Shown one piece after another: positions 1 to 7,702 of a stretch of DNA of 64,000 bases. Numbering within the stretch: the stretch's first letter is position 1; every line of letters begins with the position of its first letter. The translations under genes were made by a program, and so were the position numbers. Under the pieces are notes generated by a model. That model searched no databases. It was not told where the DNA came from and saw only the letters and a list, made by a program, of their open reading frames with translations. The DNA comes from Bacteroides caccae (GTDB taxonomy: Bacteria > Bacteroidota > Bacteroidia > Bacteroidales > Bacteroidaceae), in the NCBI RefSeq assembly GCF_002222615.2, contig NZ_CP022412.2, positions 558,001-622,000 of the forward strand. The letters are read 5' to 3'.

Positions 1-681
1 GTTGCTTTTCCGTTGGGCGTAGGACTTGCCTTGGTCCTAGGTGTGTTCATCAACTATTTCAGCACTCCTAAAGGAGATCCGTTCTGGTTGTTTACTGGAG
101 TAATCTTGATTGTTATCGCTATCATCTGCAATGGAATAGCGGCAGGCAGACAACAAAAAAAGGGAAATAATAATAGCAAGAAAGGGATTATTCTTGCGGC
201 TATTGCCGGCATACTTATGTCTTTCTTCTACCGTTTTGTGGCTGCTGCCATGGACCTTAACAATTTTGACTCTCCGACTCCGGGCATGGCTACTCCATAC
301 ACCGCTTTCTTTATATTCTCAATCGGTATCTTCCTGAGCAACTTCCTATTCAATACAGTTGTTATGAAACGCCCGTTTGTAGGAACTCCTGTAAGCTATA
401 AAGAATATTTTGCAGGAAAAGCAAGCACACATCTGGTAGGTATCCTCGGAGGATGTATATGGGGATTGGGAACTGCTTTAAGCTATATAGCCGCAGGAAA
501 AGCGGGAGCTGCCATCTCCTACGCTCTCGGTCAGGGAGCACCTATGATTGCCGCCTTATGGGGTGTATTTATCTGGAAAGAGTTCACCGGTAGTTCCAAA
601 TCAACCGACAGACTTTTAGGAATCATGTTTATTCTGTTCATCACAGGATTATCATTCATCGTTTTATCCGGAGGAAACTAA
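1..681 (+). CDS. Sugar-type permease of the drug/metabolite transporter superfamily (5' partial)
   Basis: The reading frame is open from base 1, so the N-terminus lies outside the window; the TTG at 13 is not a credible start. About 226 residues remain, made of strongly hydrophobic segments (roughly seven membrane helices) with short polar loops. The C-terminal stretch with AISYALGQGAP followed by WGVFIWKEF resembles the GRP/ureide-permease branch of the DMT superfamily (GlcU/RbsU/RhaT-like), which moves small sugars or related solutes across the inner membrane. The next gene, a GH97 glycosidase, starts 2 bases after the stop, so the two are probably co-transcribed; the permease may import the monosaccharide the enzyme releases. 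The substrate cannot be read from the sequence. A generic drug/metabolite exporter is the main alternative. Confidence 0.75.
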   Translation, partial: VAFPLGVGLALVLGVFINYFSTPKGDPFWLFTGVILIVIAIICNGIAAGRQQKKGNNNSKKGIILAAIAGILMSFFYRFVAAAMDLNNFDSPTPGMATPYTAFFIFSIGIFLSNFLFNTVVMKRPFVGTPVSYKEYFAGKASTHLVGILGGCIWGLGTALSYIAAGKAGAAISYALGQGAPMIAALWGVFIWKEFTGSSKSTDRLLGIMFILFITGLSFIVLSGGN

Positions 682-683
682 TT

Positions 684-2633
684 ATGAAAATGAACCATAT
701 TCTTTTCCTACTAACAGCAGCCTTCTGTTTCCCTTCGATAACAGTTGCTAAAATAATTGAGGCCGGTTCGCCGGACAAGAAAAATGTGATAACTATCGAG
801 ACTGACAATCAGGTCAGTTACAGCTTATCCCGGAATGGAACAAAGATTCTTGATACTTGCCCGCTCTCACTTACAGTCGGAAACGACACTTGGGGAACAG
901 ACAAATGTAGAAAGATAACTCGTAAAAGCGTTTCGGAAAAAGTGGAATTTATTGTACCGCGTAAATATAAAGAGACAGTGGATAATTATAACCAGGTTGA
1001 GCTTATTTACAAAGACTATAAAATCGAATTCAGAATCTATAATGACGGAGTGGCCTATCGTTTCGTAAGTACTGCAAACAATAAACAGCCTGTAAAGAAA
1101 GAGTCGGTATCTTTCCGCTTCGGACAGGATCACACCTCGTACACTCTTTTAACCGACCAGCTACAAAACTGGTTTGAGCAGGATTATACGGTAAAGCCGA
1201 TCAATGCATTACCCAAAGACAGTTTCTCCGTAGCTCCTGTAATGGTTGAAGTAGACAAATACAAAGTATTATTAGCTGAAGCCAATCTCTATAATTATCC
1301 GGGAATGTACTTACAACCCGCCCAAGAATCCTTCCATGGCATTTTTGCCAATTATCCGGATAAGGAAGTGCCATACGAAGGGGATAATAAAATCTATGCC
1401 TCCACACGCAAAGATTATCTTATTCCCACCTGCGGGAAACGGGTCTTTCCATGGCGGGTAATCGGTACCTTCGACAATGCTTCTTCCATATTACAAAGCG
1501 AGCTTATATATTTACTCTCCGAGGAGAAAGAACAAGCCGCCGACTATACATGGGTTAAACCCGGTAAAGTATTATGGGACTGGTGGAATGACCGTAATAT
1601 CTATCATATAAATTTCAAAAGTGGCATTAATACCGATACATATCTCTATCTGGTAGACTATGCAGCCAAACATCACATCGAATATGTCCTGATCGACGAA
1701 GGCTGGTCGGCACGTAACGATCTGTTAACCCTCAATCCCGATGTTGACATTCCGCGTATCTGTGAATATGCAACAAAAAAAGGAGTAGGTATCCAGTTAT
1801 GGTCGAAATGGGTAAACATCATGCGACAAATGGATGAGGCTTTTGCACAATTCAGCAAATGGGGAGTGAAGGGAGTCAAAATAGACTTTATGGACCGTAA
1901 TGATGCCAAAATGGTTAACTTCTACGAACAAGTAGCTATTAAAGCCACTCAATACAAATTATTAGTAGACTTTCACGGTTCTTACCCCAACGAGGGCATG
2001 AGACGCAAATACCCGAATCTGATGACACGCGAAGGAGTAATAGGACTGGAGTATAACAAATGGAGCAAAAGAGCCACGGTTACACATGATGTAATCATCC
2101 CTTATCTGCGTATGTGGGTAGGCCCAATGGACTATACTCCCGGAGCTATGCTTAACGCACATCCGGAAACATTCTATGAAAATCAACATGAACCGATGAG
2201 TCAGGGCACACGTAGCCACCAGTTAGCCATGTATGTAGTCTACGAAAGCCCGTTGCAAATGATTTCGGACAGTCCTACTAAATATGACGAGAATCTCCGG
2301 AGTTTTGAATTTATCAAAAGTATTCCTACAACCTGGGATGAGACAGTCCCTTTGGAGGGAGAAGTGGGCGAATATATCGCTCTTGCACGCCGGCATGACG
2401 ATACATGGTATATCGGAGTAATCAACGGAGCTACCCCACGGCATATTGAGATTGATTTATCATTCATAGGAAATGGACCGAAGAAAATAAAAGCACATAT
2501 AGATGGAGTAAATGCCGGCCAACAGGCGAAAGACTCCCAAATAATAGAACAAGTTATCAAGGAGAACGAAAAACTGCCCATAGATATGAGCAGAGGAGGA
2601 GGATATACAGGTATTATTCATATAAAGAAGTAA
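684..2633 (+). CDS. GH97 glycoside hydrolase, retaining alpha-galactosidase type
   Basis: This 649-residue protein has a signal peptide (about residues 1-22) and the GH97 layout: N-terminal beta-sandwich (about 25-290), a TIM barrel beginning near KVLWDWWN (295-302), and a C-terminal beta domain. GH97 holds inverting alpha-glucosidases such as SusB and retaining alpha-galactosidases. The retaining type carries an Asp nucleophile after barrel strand 4; here VKIDFMD puts it at D401, with E456 (in GLEYNKW) as acid/base. Their 55-residue spacing equals that of D415/E470 reported for the B. thetaiotaomicron retaining enzyme. The likely reaction is periplasmic release of alpha-linked galactose. It follows the permease gene by 2 bases and ends at a strong hairpin terminator. 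Family is certain; substrate is inferred. Confidence 0.92.
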   Translation: MKMNHILFLLTAAFCFPSITVAKIIEAGSPDKKNVITIETDNQVSYSLSRNGTKILDTCPLSLTVGNDTWGTDKCRKITRKSVSEKVEFIVPRKYKETVDNYNQVELIYKDYKIEFRIYNDGVAYRFVSTANNKQPVKKESVSFRFGQDHTSYTLLTDQLQNWFEQDYTVKPINALPKDSFSVAPVMVEVDKYKVLLAEANLYNYPGMYLQPAQESFHGIFANYPDKEVPYEGDNKIYASTRKDYLIPTCGKRVFPWRVIGTFDNASSILQSELIYLLSEEKEQAADYTWVKPGKVLWDWWNDRNIYHINFKSGINTDTYLYLVDYAAKHHIEYVLIDEGWSARNDLLTLNPDVDIPRICEYATKKGVGIQLWSKWVNIMRQMDEAFAQFSKWGVKGVKIDFMDRNDAKMVNFYEQVAIKATQYKLLVDFHGSYPNEGMRRKYPNLMTREGVIGLEYNKWSKRATVTHDVIIPYLRMWVGPMDYTPGAMLNAHPETFYENQHEPMSQGTRSHQLAMYVVYESPLQMISDSPTKYDENLRSFEFIKSIPTTWDETVPLEGEVGEYIALARRHDDTWYIGVINGATPRHIEIDLSFIGNGPKKIKAHIDGVNAGQQAKDSQIIEQVIKENEKLPIDMSRGGGYTGIIHIKK

Positions 2634-2655
2634 CATTTTACGGTTACTCAACAAA

Positions 2656-2698
2656 GCAGGCTGCCTCTTTATATCGAGACAGCCTGCCTTTATTTTAT
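2656..2698 (+). terminator. Intrinsic terminator between convergent genes
   Basis: Perfect 8-bp arms GCAGGCTG (2656-2663) and CAGCCTGC (2680-2687) are followed by a T-rich tail on the plus strand. It ends the GH97 transcript. Read on the minus strand the hairpin is followed by TTTGTT, so it may also stop the facing nuclease/phosphatase gene. Confidence 0.85.
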
Positions 2699-2709
2699 TC
2701 CCAATCGTT

Positions 2710-4545
2710 TCAGACGGTAATATCCAGTAAAATCTTTCCTTTTGCGTTCAGAACTTTCACTCTCAGTTCGTCTTTTTTCTTTTCCAGAATCATCACCGTA
2801 GTGCCATCCATTTTATACCCGCCACCGATAATAACCGGATAATTGTTGCCCAGCTCACCTTTCGGATGATAAGCATATTTATGAGTATGTGCATTCAGAC
2901 TGATGTTGAAAGGTGCTTTCTCCAATAGTTTGGTCCACAGATTTGCACAAAGGTTCTTTCCGTCATTTCCATAAAGAGGAATATGATGAATAAGGACACG
3001 TTTCCCGGCTTTCTTGAATTCTTTGGAAGACAACTCCTTTTTCAGGAAATCAACTTGTTCATTACGTAACTGGGTAAAATCATTCAAACCGTAATACACC
3101 CAATGGTCATCCGGTTTGTCTTCCCCACAGTCCAGCATAACGATACGGGTATCCCCCCAATTGAAAGAGCCGTAAGTCCTGTCCCCTACGTAGTCGTAGT
3201 GGTCGCGCAAACCGATAGAATAGGCATTGCGGATTTCATGGTTGCCACGCATAAAGAAAGTCGGTATACGGTCGCCACACACTCCTTCTGTCAGTTCACT
3301 GATAAAACTGGTTGCTTGATTATGGTCCACCGGGTCGTCTACACAGTCACCATTGAAGACAACGAAGTCATAATTGACATTCTTGATTTGCTGACACAAA
3401 GCTCGGAAGGTTTGCGTATGCTGATGCAGGTCATTAAAGACAACGGCAGTAAAAGAGTCTGTATCCGTTGCCGGAAGTGTAAACTCACTGAAGGCCGACT
3501 GCGCCGTATTGCCGAACACCTTTTTATACGCCTGATAAAGCAGAATTTCTTGTGAGCATACACGGTAATAATATTTCTGACCGGGTTGCAGGCCGTCTAT
3601 ACGTATTTTGTGCAAGTAGTTATTGCAAACCACCTGTCCATCGACAATCGTACGTGCACGTTTCAGTTGGGTAGTGTCCGTTCCATATTCCACCCAGCAA
3701 TAAGCAGGAACGGTGGTTTCCCACATCACTGTAATACCGTTGCCTACCGGATTCTGCAAGTAAGGTTTCATGCGGAATATCTTATCCGCCTTTTCGGCAG
3801 TACGGAGTTCCACCAATATAGGACGATGATCGGAAGCCATCGGTTCATTTATGACTTTTGCAGATATCACAGCAAATCCTTTCGCATTCTGCTTTAGCGT
3901 AGCAATGTAATCTATCGTCTCTTTAGGATCAGGCGCAGGGAATGTATGCTGTTTCGGATTAGAGAGTATCTGAAAATCCTTTTGCAGTTCTTTGATAAAG
4001 CCGGATTCCGGTTCGGCATTCATGTCACCGGCCAGAAAGAGAGGCTTGGTAGAGGAGGAAGTGAAAGCTTTCACCAGCTCTAATGATTTCATACGGTCTT
4101 CTTCGGTCAGCGACATGTGAGTGCAGCAATAGATATAATCGGTAAATTCCGCCAGAATCAATGTACGCGCTTCTTCCCTTCCCGGCAAAGGTAAGGTCTG
4201 CAAACGAAGCGGGACTTGTTTCGTCAACAGTCCGATCCCATATTTTCCTCCGTCATAGTCTATTGCAGGTGCAAAATAACCATGCATTTGAGTACGGTCG
4301 GCAATTTCGCCCAACACATACTTCTGCCCGCTTCGGTTTGTCATGCTGTCAACTTCCTGTATAGCCACCACATCCGGGGATGCATTGTTTATAACATTCG
4401 CTATACGCTGGAAATTACATACATTATCCATACCGTTTGCATTCTTGATATTGTAGCTCATCAGTTTCAACGTATTCTGAGCTTGTGCCGAAAAAGTAAA
4501 TAGAGCGGCAAAGATGAATAAAAGATTCTTTTTCATGTTTCTCAT
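2710..4545 (-). CDS. Secreted EEP nuclease/phosphatase fused to a calcineurin-like metallophosphoesterase
   Basis: This 611-residue exported protein (signal peptide about 1-22) joins two phosphoesterase folds. Residues 25-248 are an endonuclease/exonuclease/phosphatase domain with MSYNIKN, the metal ligand IQEVD (E64), AGDMNAEP (about 172-179) and ASDHRPI (237-243). Residues about 255-357 look like the fibronectin-III-type domain found before purple acid phosphatases. Residues 366-560 are a metallophosphoesterase with FNDLHQH, FNGDCVDD, RGNHE, HHIPLYG and NAHTHKY. Both active sites look intact, so it could release phosphate from nucleic acids or other phosphodiesters in the periplasm or outside the cell. 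Met1 and Met4 are both possible starts; a promoter lies 20-50 bases upstream. It stands alone. The precise substrate is unknown. Confidence 0.82.
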   Translation of the reverse strand: MRNMKKNLLFIFAALFTFSAQAQNTLKLMSYNIKNANGMDNVCNFQRIANVINNASPDVVAIQEVDSMTNRSGQKYVLGEIADRTQMHGYFAPAIDYDGGKYGIGLLTKQVPLRLQTLPLPGREEARTLILAEFTDYIYCCTHMSLTEEDRMKSLELVKAFTSSSTKPLFLAGDMNAEPESGFIKELQKDFQILSNPKQHTFPAPDPKETIDYIATLKQNAKGFAVISAKVINEPMASDHRPILVELRTAEKADKIFRMKPYLQNPVGNGITVMWETTVPAYCWVEYGTDTTQLKRARTIVDGQVVCNNYLHKIRIDGLQPGQKYYYRVCSQEILLYQAYKKVFGNTAQSAFSEFTLPATDTDSFTAVVFNDLHQHTQTFRALCQQIKNVNYDFVVFNGDCVDDPVDHNQATSFISELTEGVCGDRIPTFFMRGNHEIRNAYSIGLRDHYDYVGDRTYGSFNWGDTRIVMLDCGEDKPDDHWVYYGLNDFTQLRNEQVDFLKKELSSKEFKKAGKRVLIHHIPLYGNDGKNLCANLWTKLLEKAPFNISLNAHTHKYAYHPKGELGNNYPVIIGGGYKMDGTTVMILEKKKDELRVKVLNAKGKILLDITV

Positions 4546-4567
4546 TGGGGGTTAATTAAATGAGCCT

Positions 4568-4597
4568 CAAAGGTAATAAAAAAATAAAAGCTACAAA
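4568..4597 (-). promoter_or_regulatory. Promoter of the nuclease/phosphatase gene, nested in the ahpF terminator
   Basis: On the minus strand a -7 box TACCTTTG (4575-4568) fits the Bacteroides consensus TAnnTTTG. A TTTG (4597-4594) lies 18 bases upstream, inside the ahpF terminator stem. The spacing is one base short of the usual range. Confidence 0.55.
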
Positions 4598-4624
4598 GGC
4601 ATGAACGATACCTTTGTAGCTTTT
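4586..4624 (-). terminator. ahpF intrinsic terminator
   Basis: Perfect 14-bp inverted repeat (arms 4586-4599 and 4611-4624, 11-base loop). Read on the minus strand, the stem is followed by TTATTTTTTTATTA, a classic T tract. It lies 20 bases past the ahpF stop. Confidence 0.92.
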
Positions 4625-4643
4625 ATTTTTAGTTCCGGTTCTA

Positions 4644-6194
4644 TCAAATAACGCCGCGTACTCTGTCATCAAAGGCGGAAAGTGCAGCTTTCGCCCCTTC
4701 TCCCATAGAGATAATGATTTGCTTATAAGGTACGGTGGAAACATCTCCGGCTGCATAGATTCCGGTCACGTTGGTGCGACAATGTGCGTCAATCACAATT
4801 TCACCCGGACGATTTGTTTCCACCACTTCGCGGAATGCGCTACTATTGGCAGAAAGGCCGATTTGTACAAACACTCCGTCAAGTTCCACCAGACGTTCTT
4901 CTTCCGTTTTGCGGTCTTTGATACGCAAAGCAGTCAGTTTGTCACCGTTTCCTACCACCTCGGTAGTTTGTGAGCAGACAAATACTTCTACGTTCGGCAA
5001 TGATTTAAGGCGTTCCTGAAGTACATTATCCGCTTTCAGTTCATCCATAAATTCAAAGACTGTTACTTTAGAACAAATACCTGCCAAGTCGATAGCCGCC
5101 TCGATTCCGGAATTTCCTCCGCCAACTACCGCTACGTGCTTTCCTTTGTAGAACGGGCCGTCACAGTGAGGACAGAAAGCAACACCGCGACCGATATACT
5201 CCGCTTCTCCCGGAACGTTCAGCCTACGCCAGCTTGCACCGGTCGCAATAATCAATGCAGGAGCCAGAAACTTTTCACCGACAGAAGTCGTTACCAGTTT
5301 CTGCTTTCCCAGTATTTCCACTTTCTCTATCTTACGATGTTCCAACAGATCCACCGGATAACGCAACAAGTGAGTTTTCAGGTTATCTGCCAGTTCGCTG
5401 CCCGTTGTTTCAGGAACAGAGATTAGGTTTTCGATGCCGACAGTCTCTTTCACTTGTCCGCCGACACGTTCGGCTACAATAGCTACACGCAATCCTTTAC
5501 GGGCAGAATAGATAGCAGCCGACACTCCCGCAGGGCCTCCACCGGCAACAATCACATCATATTCTTTCACCTCAGCCACCGCTTTGGTTTCATCAATTCC
5601 ATATTGTTCTTCCAATTTTGCAAGCAGTTCGCCGAATTCGCCACGGCCTACATGGAGCAATTTGCCGTCAGCAAACACGGAAGGCACTCCCTGTATCTTC
5701 AATGCATCTACTTCGTCCTGGTAGAGCGCACCATCCACCATTTCATGCGTAATGGAAGAATTGAGTGTTGTCATCGCATTCAAAGCCTGTACAACATCAG
5801 GGCAGTTCGTACAAGTCAGCGAAACGTAGGTAACCAGATGTATCGGGCCTTTCAGTGCTTTCACCCGATTGCAGACAGCCTCATCGGGGAAGTTCTTCCC
5901 TTTGCCGTCCAAATTCAGTATAGCCAACAATAGCGAAGTAAACTCGTGCCCGTTGGGGATTCCCCGGAAAGTGATTCCAGTACGGTCACCGTTCTTCAAT
6001 AAAGCAAATTTCAGTCCGCTTCCTTCATTCACTACACAAGTGATGTGGTCGGAGCAGTCTGCTACGTCTCCCAGCAGTTCAACCAGTTCAGTTCTGTTTT
6101 CATGACTGGATGATACCGATATATCAAAAGTAAAATTCGCCTCCAGTCCGGCAAAAATACCCTTCAGTTGTTCTTTTAATGCAGATTCTAACAT
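4644..6194 (-). CDS. ahpF: Alkyl hydroperoxide reductase subunit F (NADH:peroxiredoxin reductase)
   Basis: The flavoprotein passes electrons from NADH through FAD and two disulfide centres to AhpC, which reduces peroxides in the cytoplasm. The 516 residues match the usual AhpF size. Residues 1-200 form the paired thioredoxin-like N-terminal domain with CTNC (C128/C131). Residues 210-516 are the thioredoxin-reductase-like part, with the FAD motif GGGPAG (217-222), the redox pair CPHC (C341/C344), the nucleotide motif GGGNSG (358-363) and the C-terminal FAD segment YAAGDV. It lies 88 bases downstream of ahpC on the same strand, the standard ahpCF order, and ends at a strong terminator. No regulator gene such as oxyR is present nearby. 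Confidence is very high. Confidence 0.98.
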   Translation of the reverse strand: MLESALKEQLKGIFAGLEANFTFDISVSSSHENRTELVELLGDVADCSDHITCVVNEGSGLKFALLKNGDRTGITFRGIPNGHEFTSLLLAILNLDGKGKNFPDEAVCNRVKALKGPIHLVTYVSLTCTNCPDVVQALNAMTTLNSSITHEMVDGALYQDEVDALKIQGVPSVFADGKLLHVGRGEFGELLAKLEEQYGIDETKAVAEVKEYDVIVAGGGPAGVSAAIYSARKGLRVAIVAERVGGQVKETVGIENLISVPETTGSELADNLKTHLLRYPVDLLEHRKIEKVEILGKQKLVTTSVGEKFLAPALIIATGASWRRLNVPGEAEYIGRGVAFCPHCDGPFYKGKHVAVVGGGNSGIEAAIDLAGICSKVTVFEFMDELKADNVLQERLKSLPNVEVFVCSQTTEVVGNGDKLTALRIKDRKTEEERLVELDGVFVQIGLSANSSAFREVVETNRPGEIVIDAHCRTNVTGIYAAGDVSTVPYKQIIISMGEGAKAALSAFDDRVRGVI

Positions 6195-6225
6195 ATACCT
6201 TTTTCTCCTTCTATTTTTTGAAAAG

Positions 6226-6258
6226 AAAGGCCGGCAGCGTCTCCCGTTACCGGCCCTT
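6226..6258 (-). other. Hairpin between ahpC and ahpF
   Basis: A GC-rich inverted repeat (GGCCGG 6229-6234 with CCGGCC 6250-6255, arms extendable with one mismatch) sits in the 88-base gap. Read on the minus strand it is followed by CTTTCTTTTC rather than a clean T run. It could be a partial terminator or an RNA-stability element that sets ahpF below ahpC. Confidence 0.5.
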
Positions 6259-6282
6259 CATAATCATCATTATCAAGATCTA

Positions 6283-6849
6283 TCAAATCTTACCTACCAG
6301 GTCGATGCTCGGTTTCAGGGTAGATTCACCCTTCTTCCACTTGGCCGGACAAACTTCTCCGTCGTGAGTCGCTACAAACTGAGCAGCTTCCACCTTACGA
6401 AGCAATTCGCTCGCATCACGGCCAATATTGTTATCATTCAATTCCACCACTTTAATCTTTCCTTCCGGATTGACAACGAATGTACCACGGTATGCCATAC
6501 CTTCTTCTTCGATATATACTCCGAGTGCACGGCACAGAGCACCTGTCGGGTCTGCCAACATCGGATATTGAATCTTGCGGATACTTTCAGAAGCATCATG
6601 CCAAGCTTTATGTACGAAGTGCGAGTCAGTACTTACCGAGTAGATTTCTACGCCCATTGCTTTGAACTGGTCGTACTTTTCAGCCATATCCACCAATTCA
6701 GTAGGACATACGAAAGTAAAGTCGGCAGGATAGAAGAACAGAATCGCCCATTTACCTTTCAGGTCATTGTTGGTTACAGTCTTGAAAGCTCCGTTTTGAA
6801 AAGCCTGAACACTGAATTCAGGAAGCTGAGAATTTAAAATTGGTTCCAT
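6283..6849 (-). CDS. ahpC: Alkyl hydroperoxide reductase subunit C (2-Cys peroxiredoxin)
   Basis: AhpC reduces hydrogen peroxide and organic peroxides and is recycled by AhpF. The 188-residue length is typical. The peroxidatic cysteine is C48 in FTFVCPTE, the resolving cysteine C167 in EVCPAKW; the YPADFTFVCPTE context with T45 and the downstream R121 (YRGTFV) complete the peroxiredoxin active site. The C-terminal helix is present, as in decameric AhpC. It is the first gene of the ahpCF unit and has a textbook Bacteroides promoter about 80 bases upstream, decorated with two perfect inverted repeats that may bind a redox regulator. In Bacteroides this operon is known to be controlled by OxyR; which protein binds here is not shown by the sequence. 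Confidence 0.98.
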   Translation of the reverse strand: MEPILNSQLPEFSVQAFQNGAFKTVTNNDLKGKWAILFFYPADFTFVCPTELVDMAEKYDQFKAMGVEIYSVSTDSHFVHKAWHDASESIRKIQYPMLADPTGALCRALGVYIEEEGMAYRGTFVVNPEGKIKVVELNDNNIGRDASELLRKVEAAQFVATHDGEVCPAKWKKGESTLKPSIDLVGKI

Positions 6850-6892
6850 AATCTTTATTGCTTTTATTGTTATTAATTGATTTGACTTATAA

Positions 6893-6960
6893 CATCAGAA
6901 ACTTCGTTTTGTTTCTTGTTTCTGATGCAAAGATAAAGGCGGAAGACCCGCCTTTGCAAA
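6893..6960 (-). promoter_or_regulatory. ahpC promoter with two dyads
   Basis: On the minus strand TTTG (6960-6957), a 21-base spacer and TATCTTTG (6935-6928) match the Bacteroides sigma consensus exactly. The spacer carries a perfect 8-bp dyad AAAGGCGG/CCGCCTTT (6935-6942 and 6948-6955). A second perfect dyad, CATCAGAAAC/GTTTCTGATG (6893-6902 and 6918-6927), straddles the expected start point. Both are candidate operators. Confidence 0.8.
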
Positions 6961-7702
6961 AAAAGTCCAATCGAATAATTCTATGCGGTGATAGATGAAA
7001 CCGATAAGTCTGCGAAATGTCCTATTTTTAAGATTCTCATCACAACCGGGACTGTCAGATTCTCACTAAGAGCAGAAATCGCGTATAAAATAACGCATAT
7101 ACATACAATATCCGGTCTTTTTATGCATATAAACGAGCCAAATATGCAAGAAACAACCGTTTCCCGAGTTGTTTCCCGGTGCGACACGAAGTGTTTCCCG
7201 GTGTGAAACAAACCGGACACGATAAAGAAGGATTTTAAACACCTATTTGAAGCACTATTTACCCTAGTTGGCATAAGAACAAGAAGCAACTGATATTATC
7301 ATTTTCAAACAGGATCATTAATATTTCCTTCCCTACACCCCACTAACCAGCAAAAGAGCGACACATTAACAGGGAATAGCCCAATATGACAACATTCGCG
7401 AATTCACTAATACTAAATCCTTCGAGTTTTTTCCTTCAGACCTACGCCGGGCCGCAAATTTCAGAAAATAGAATGATTGAATATACAATCCTTCATATCT
7501 GGTCTTTTTCCTAACTATTTATAAATTAGCAGTCCTCTCCCCTAATTTTAAGGCGTACGGAGATAATTTTAAAAAGAAGTTTGTAAATTGGTCAAGAGAA
7601 AAGTACTATAAGTCAAAGCCCGAATATTATAAATCGCTTTATTTGCATCACCATTTAAGTCTATTTGTATTCATTCTTATTATAAACTTTAATATCTGCA
7701 CT
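6961..7702. other. Intergenic region upstream of locus A
   Basis: About 740 bases separate the divergent ahpC promoter from the first SusC start. Apart from the repeat cluster at 7150-7203, I see no credible gene, RNA or terminator. Short open frames here lack start context and resemble nothing. The last 200 bases are A+T-rich and should hold the locus A promoter and HTCS binding site, but no full TTTG-N19-21-TAnnTTTG match is present; TTTATTTG at 7638-7645 is the nearest. Confidence 0.6.
7150..7203. repeat. Cluster of overlapping inverted and direct repeats
   Basis: GTTTCCCG occurs three times (7159-7166, 7171-7178, 7193-7200); the last two extend to GTTTCCCGGTG. A perfect inverted repeat GAAACAAC (7150-7157) / GTTGTTTC (7168-7175) encloses the first copy, and GAAAC at 7205-7209 can pair with GTTTC of the last. 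The cluster lies in non-coding sequence and may belong to a dispersed family of intergenic repeats. Confidence 0.55.

Noticed and set aside
3103-3555. A 150-codon plus-strand frame opposite the nuclease/phosphatase fusion
   Set aside because: It mirrors conserved metallophosphoesterase motifs on the other strand, so codon constraint explains the open frame.
6981-7289. Short open frames on both strands in the gap before locus A
   Set aside because: They overlap the repeat cluster, lack start context and resemble no protein; the region is treated as non-coding.
7643-7702. Twenty-codon N-terminal extension of the first SusC
   Set aside because: The internal ATG 7703 directly precedes a proper signal peptide, which the extension would bury.
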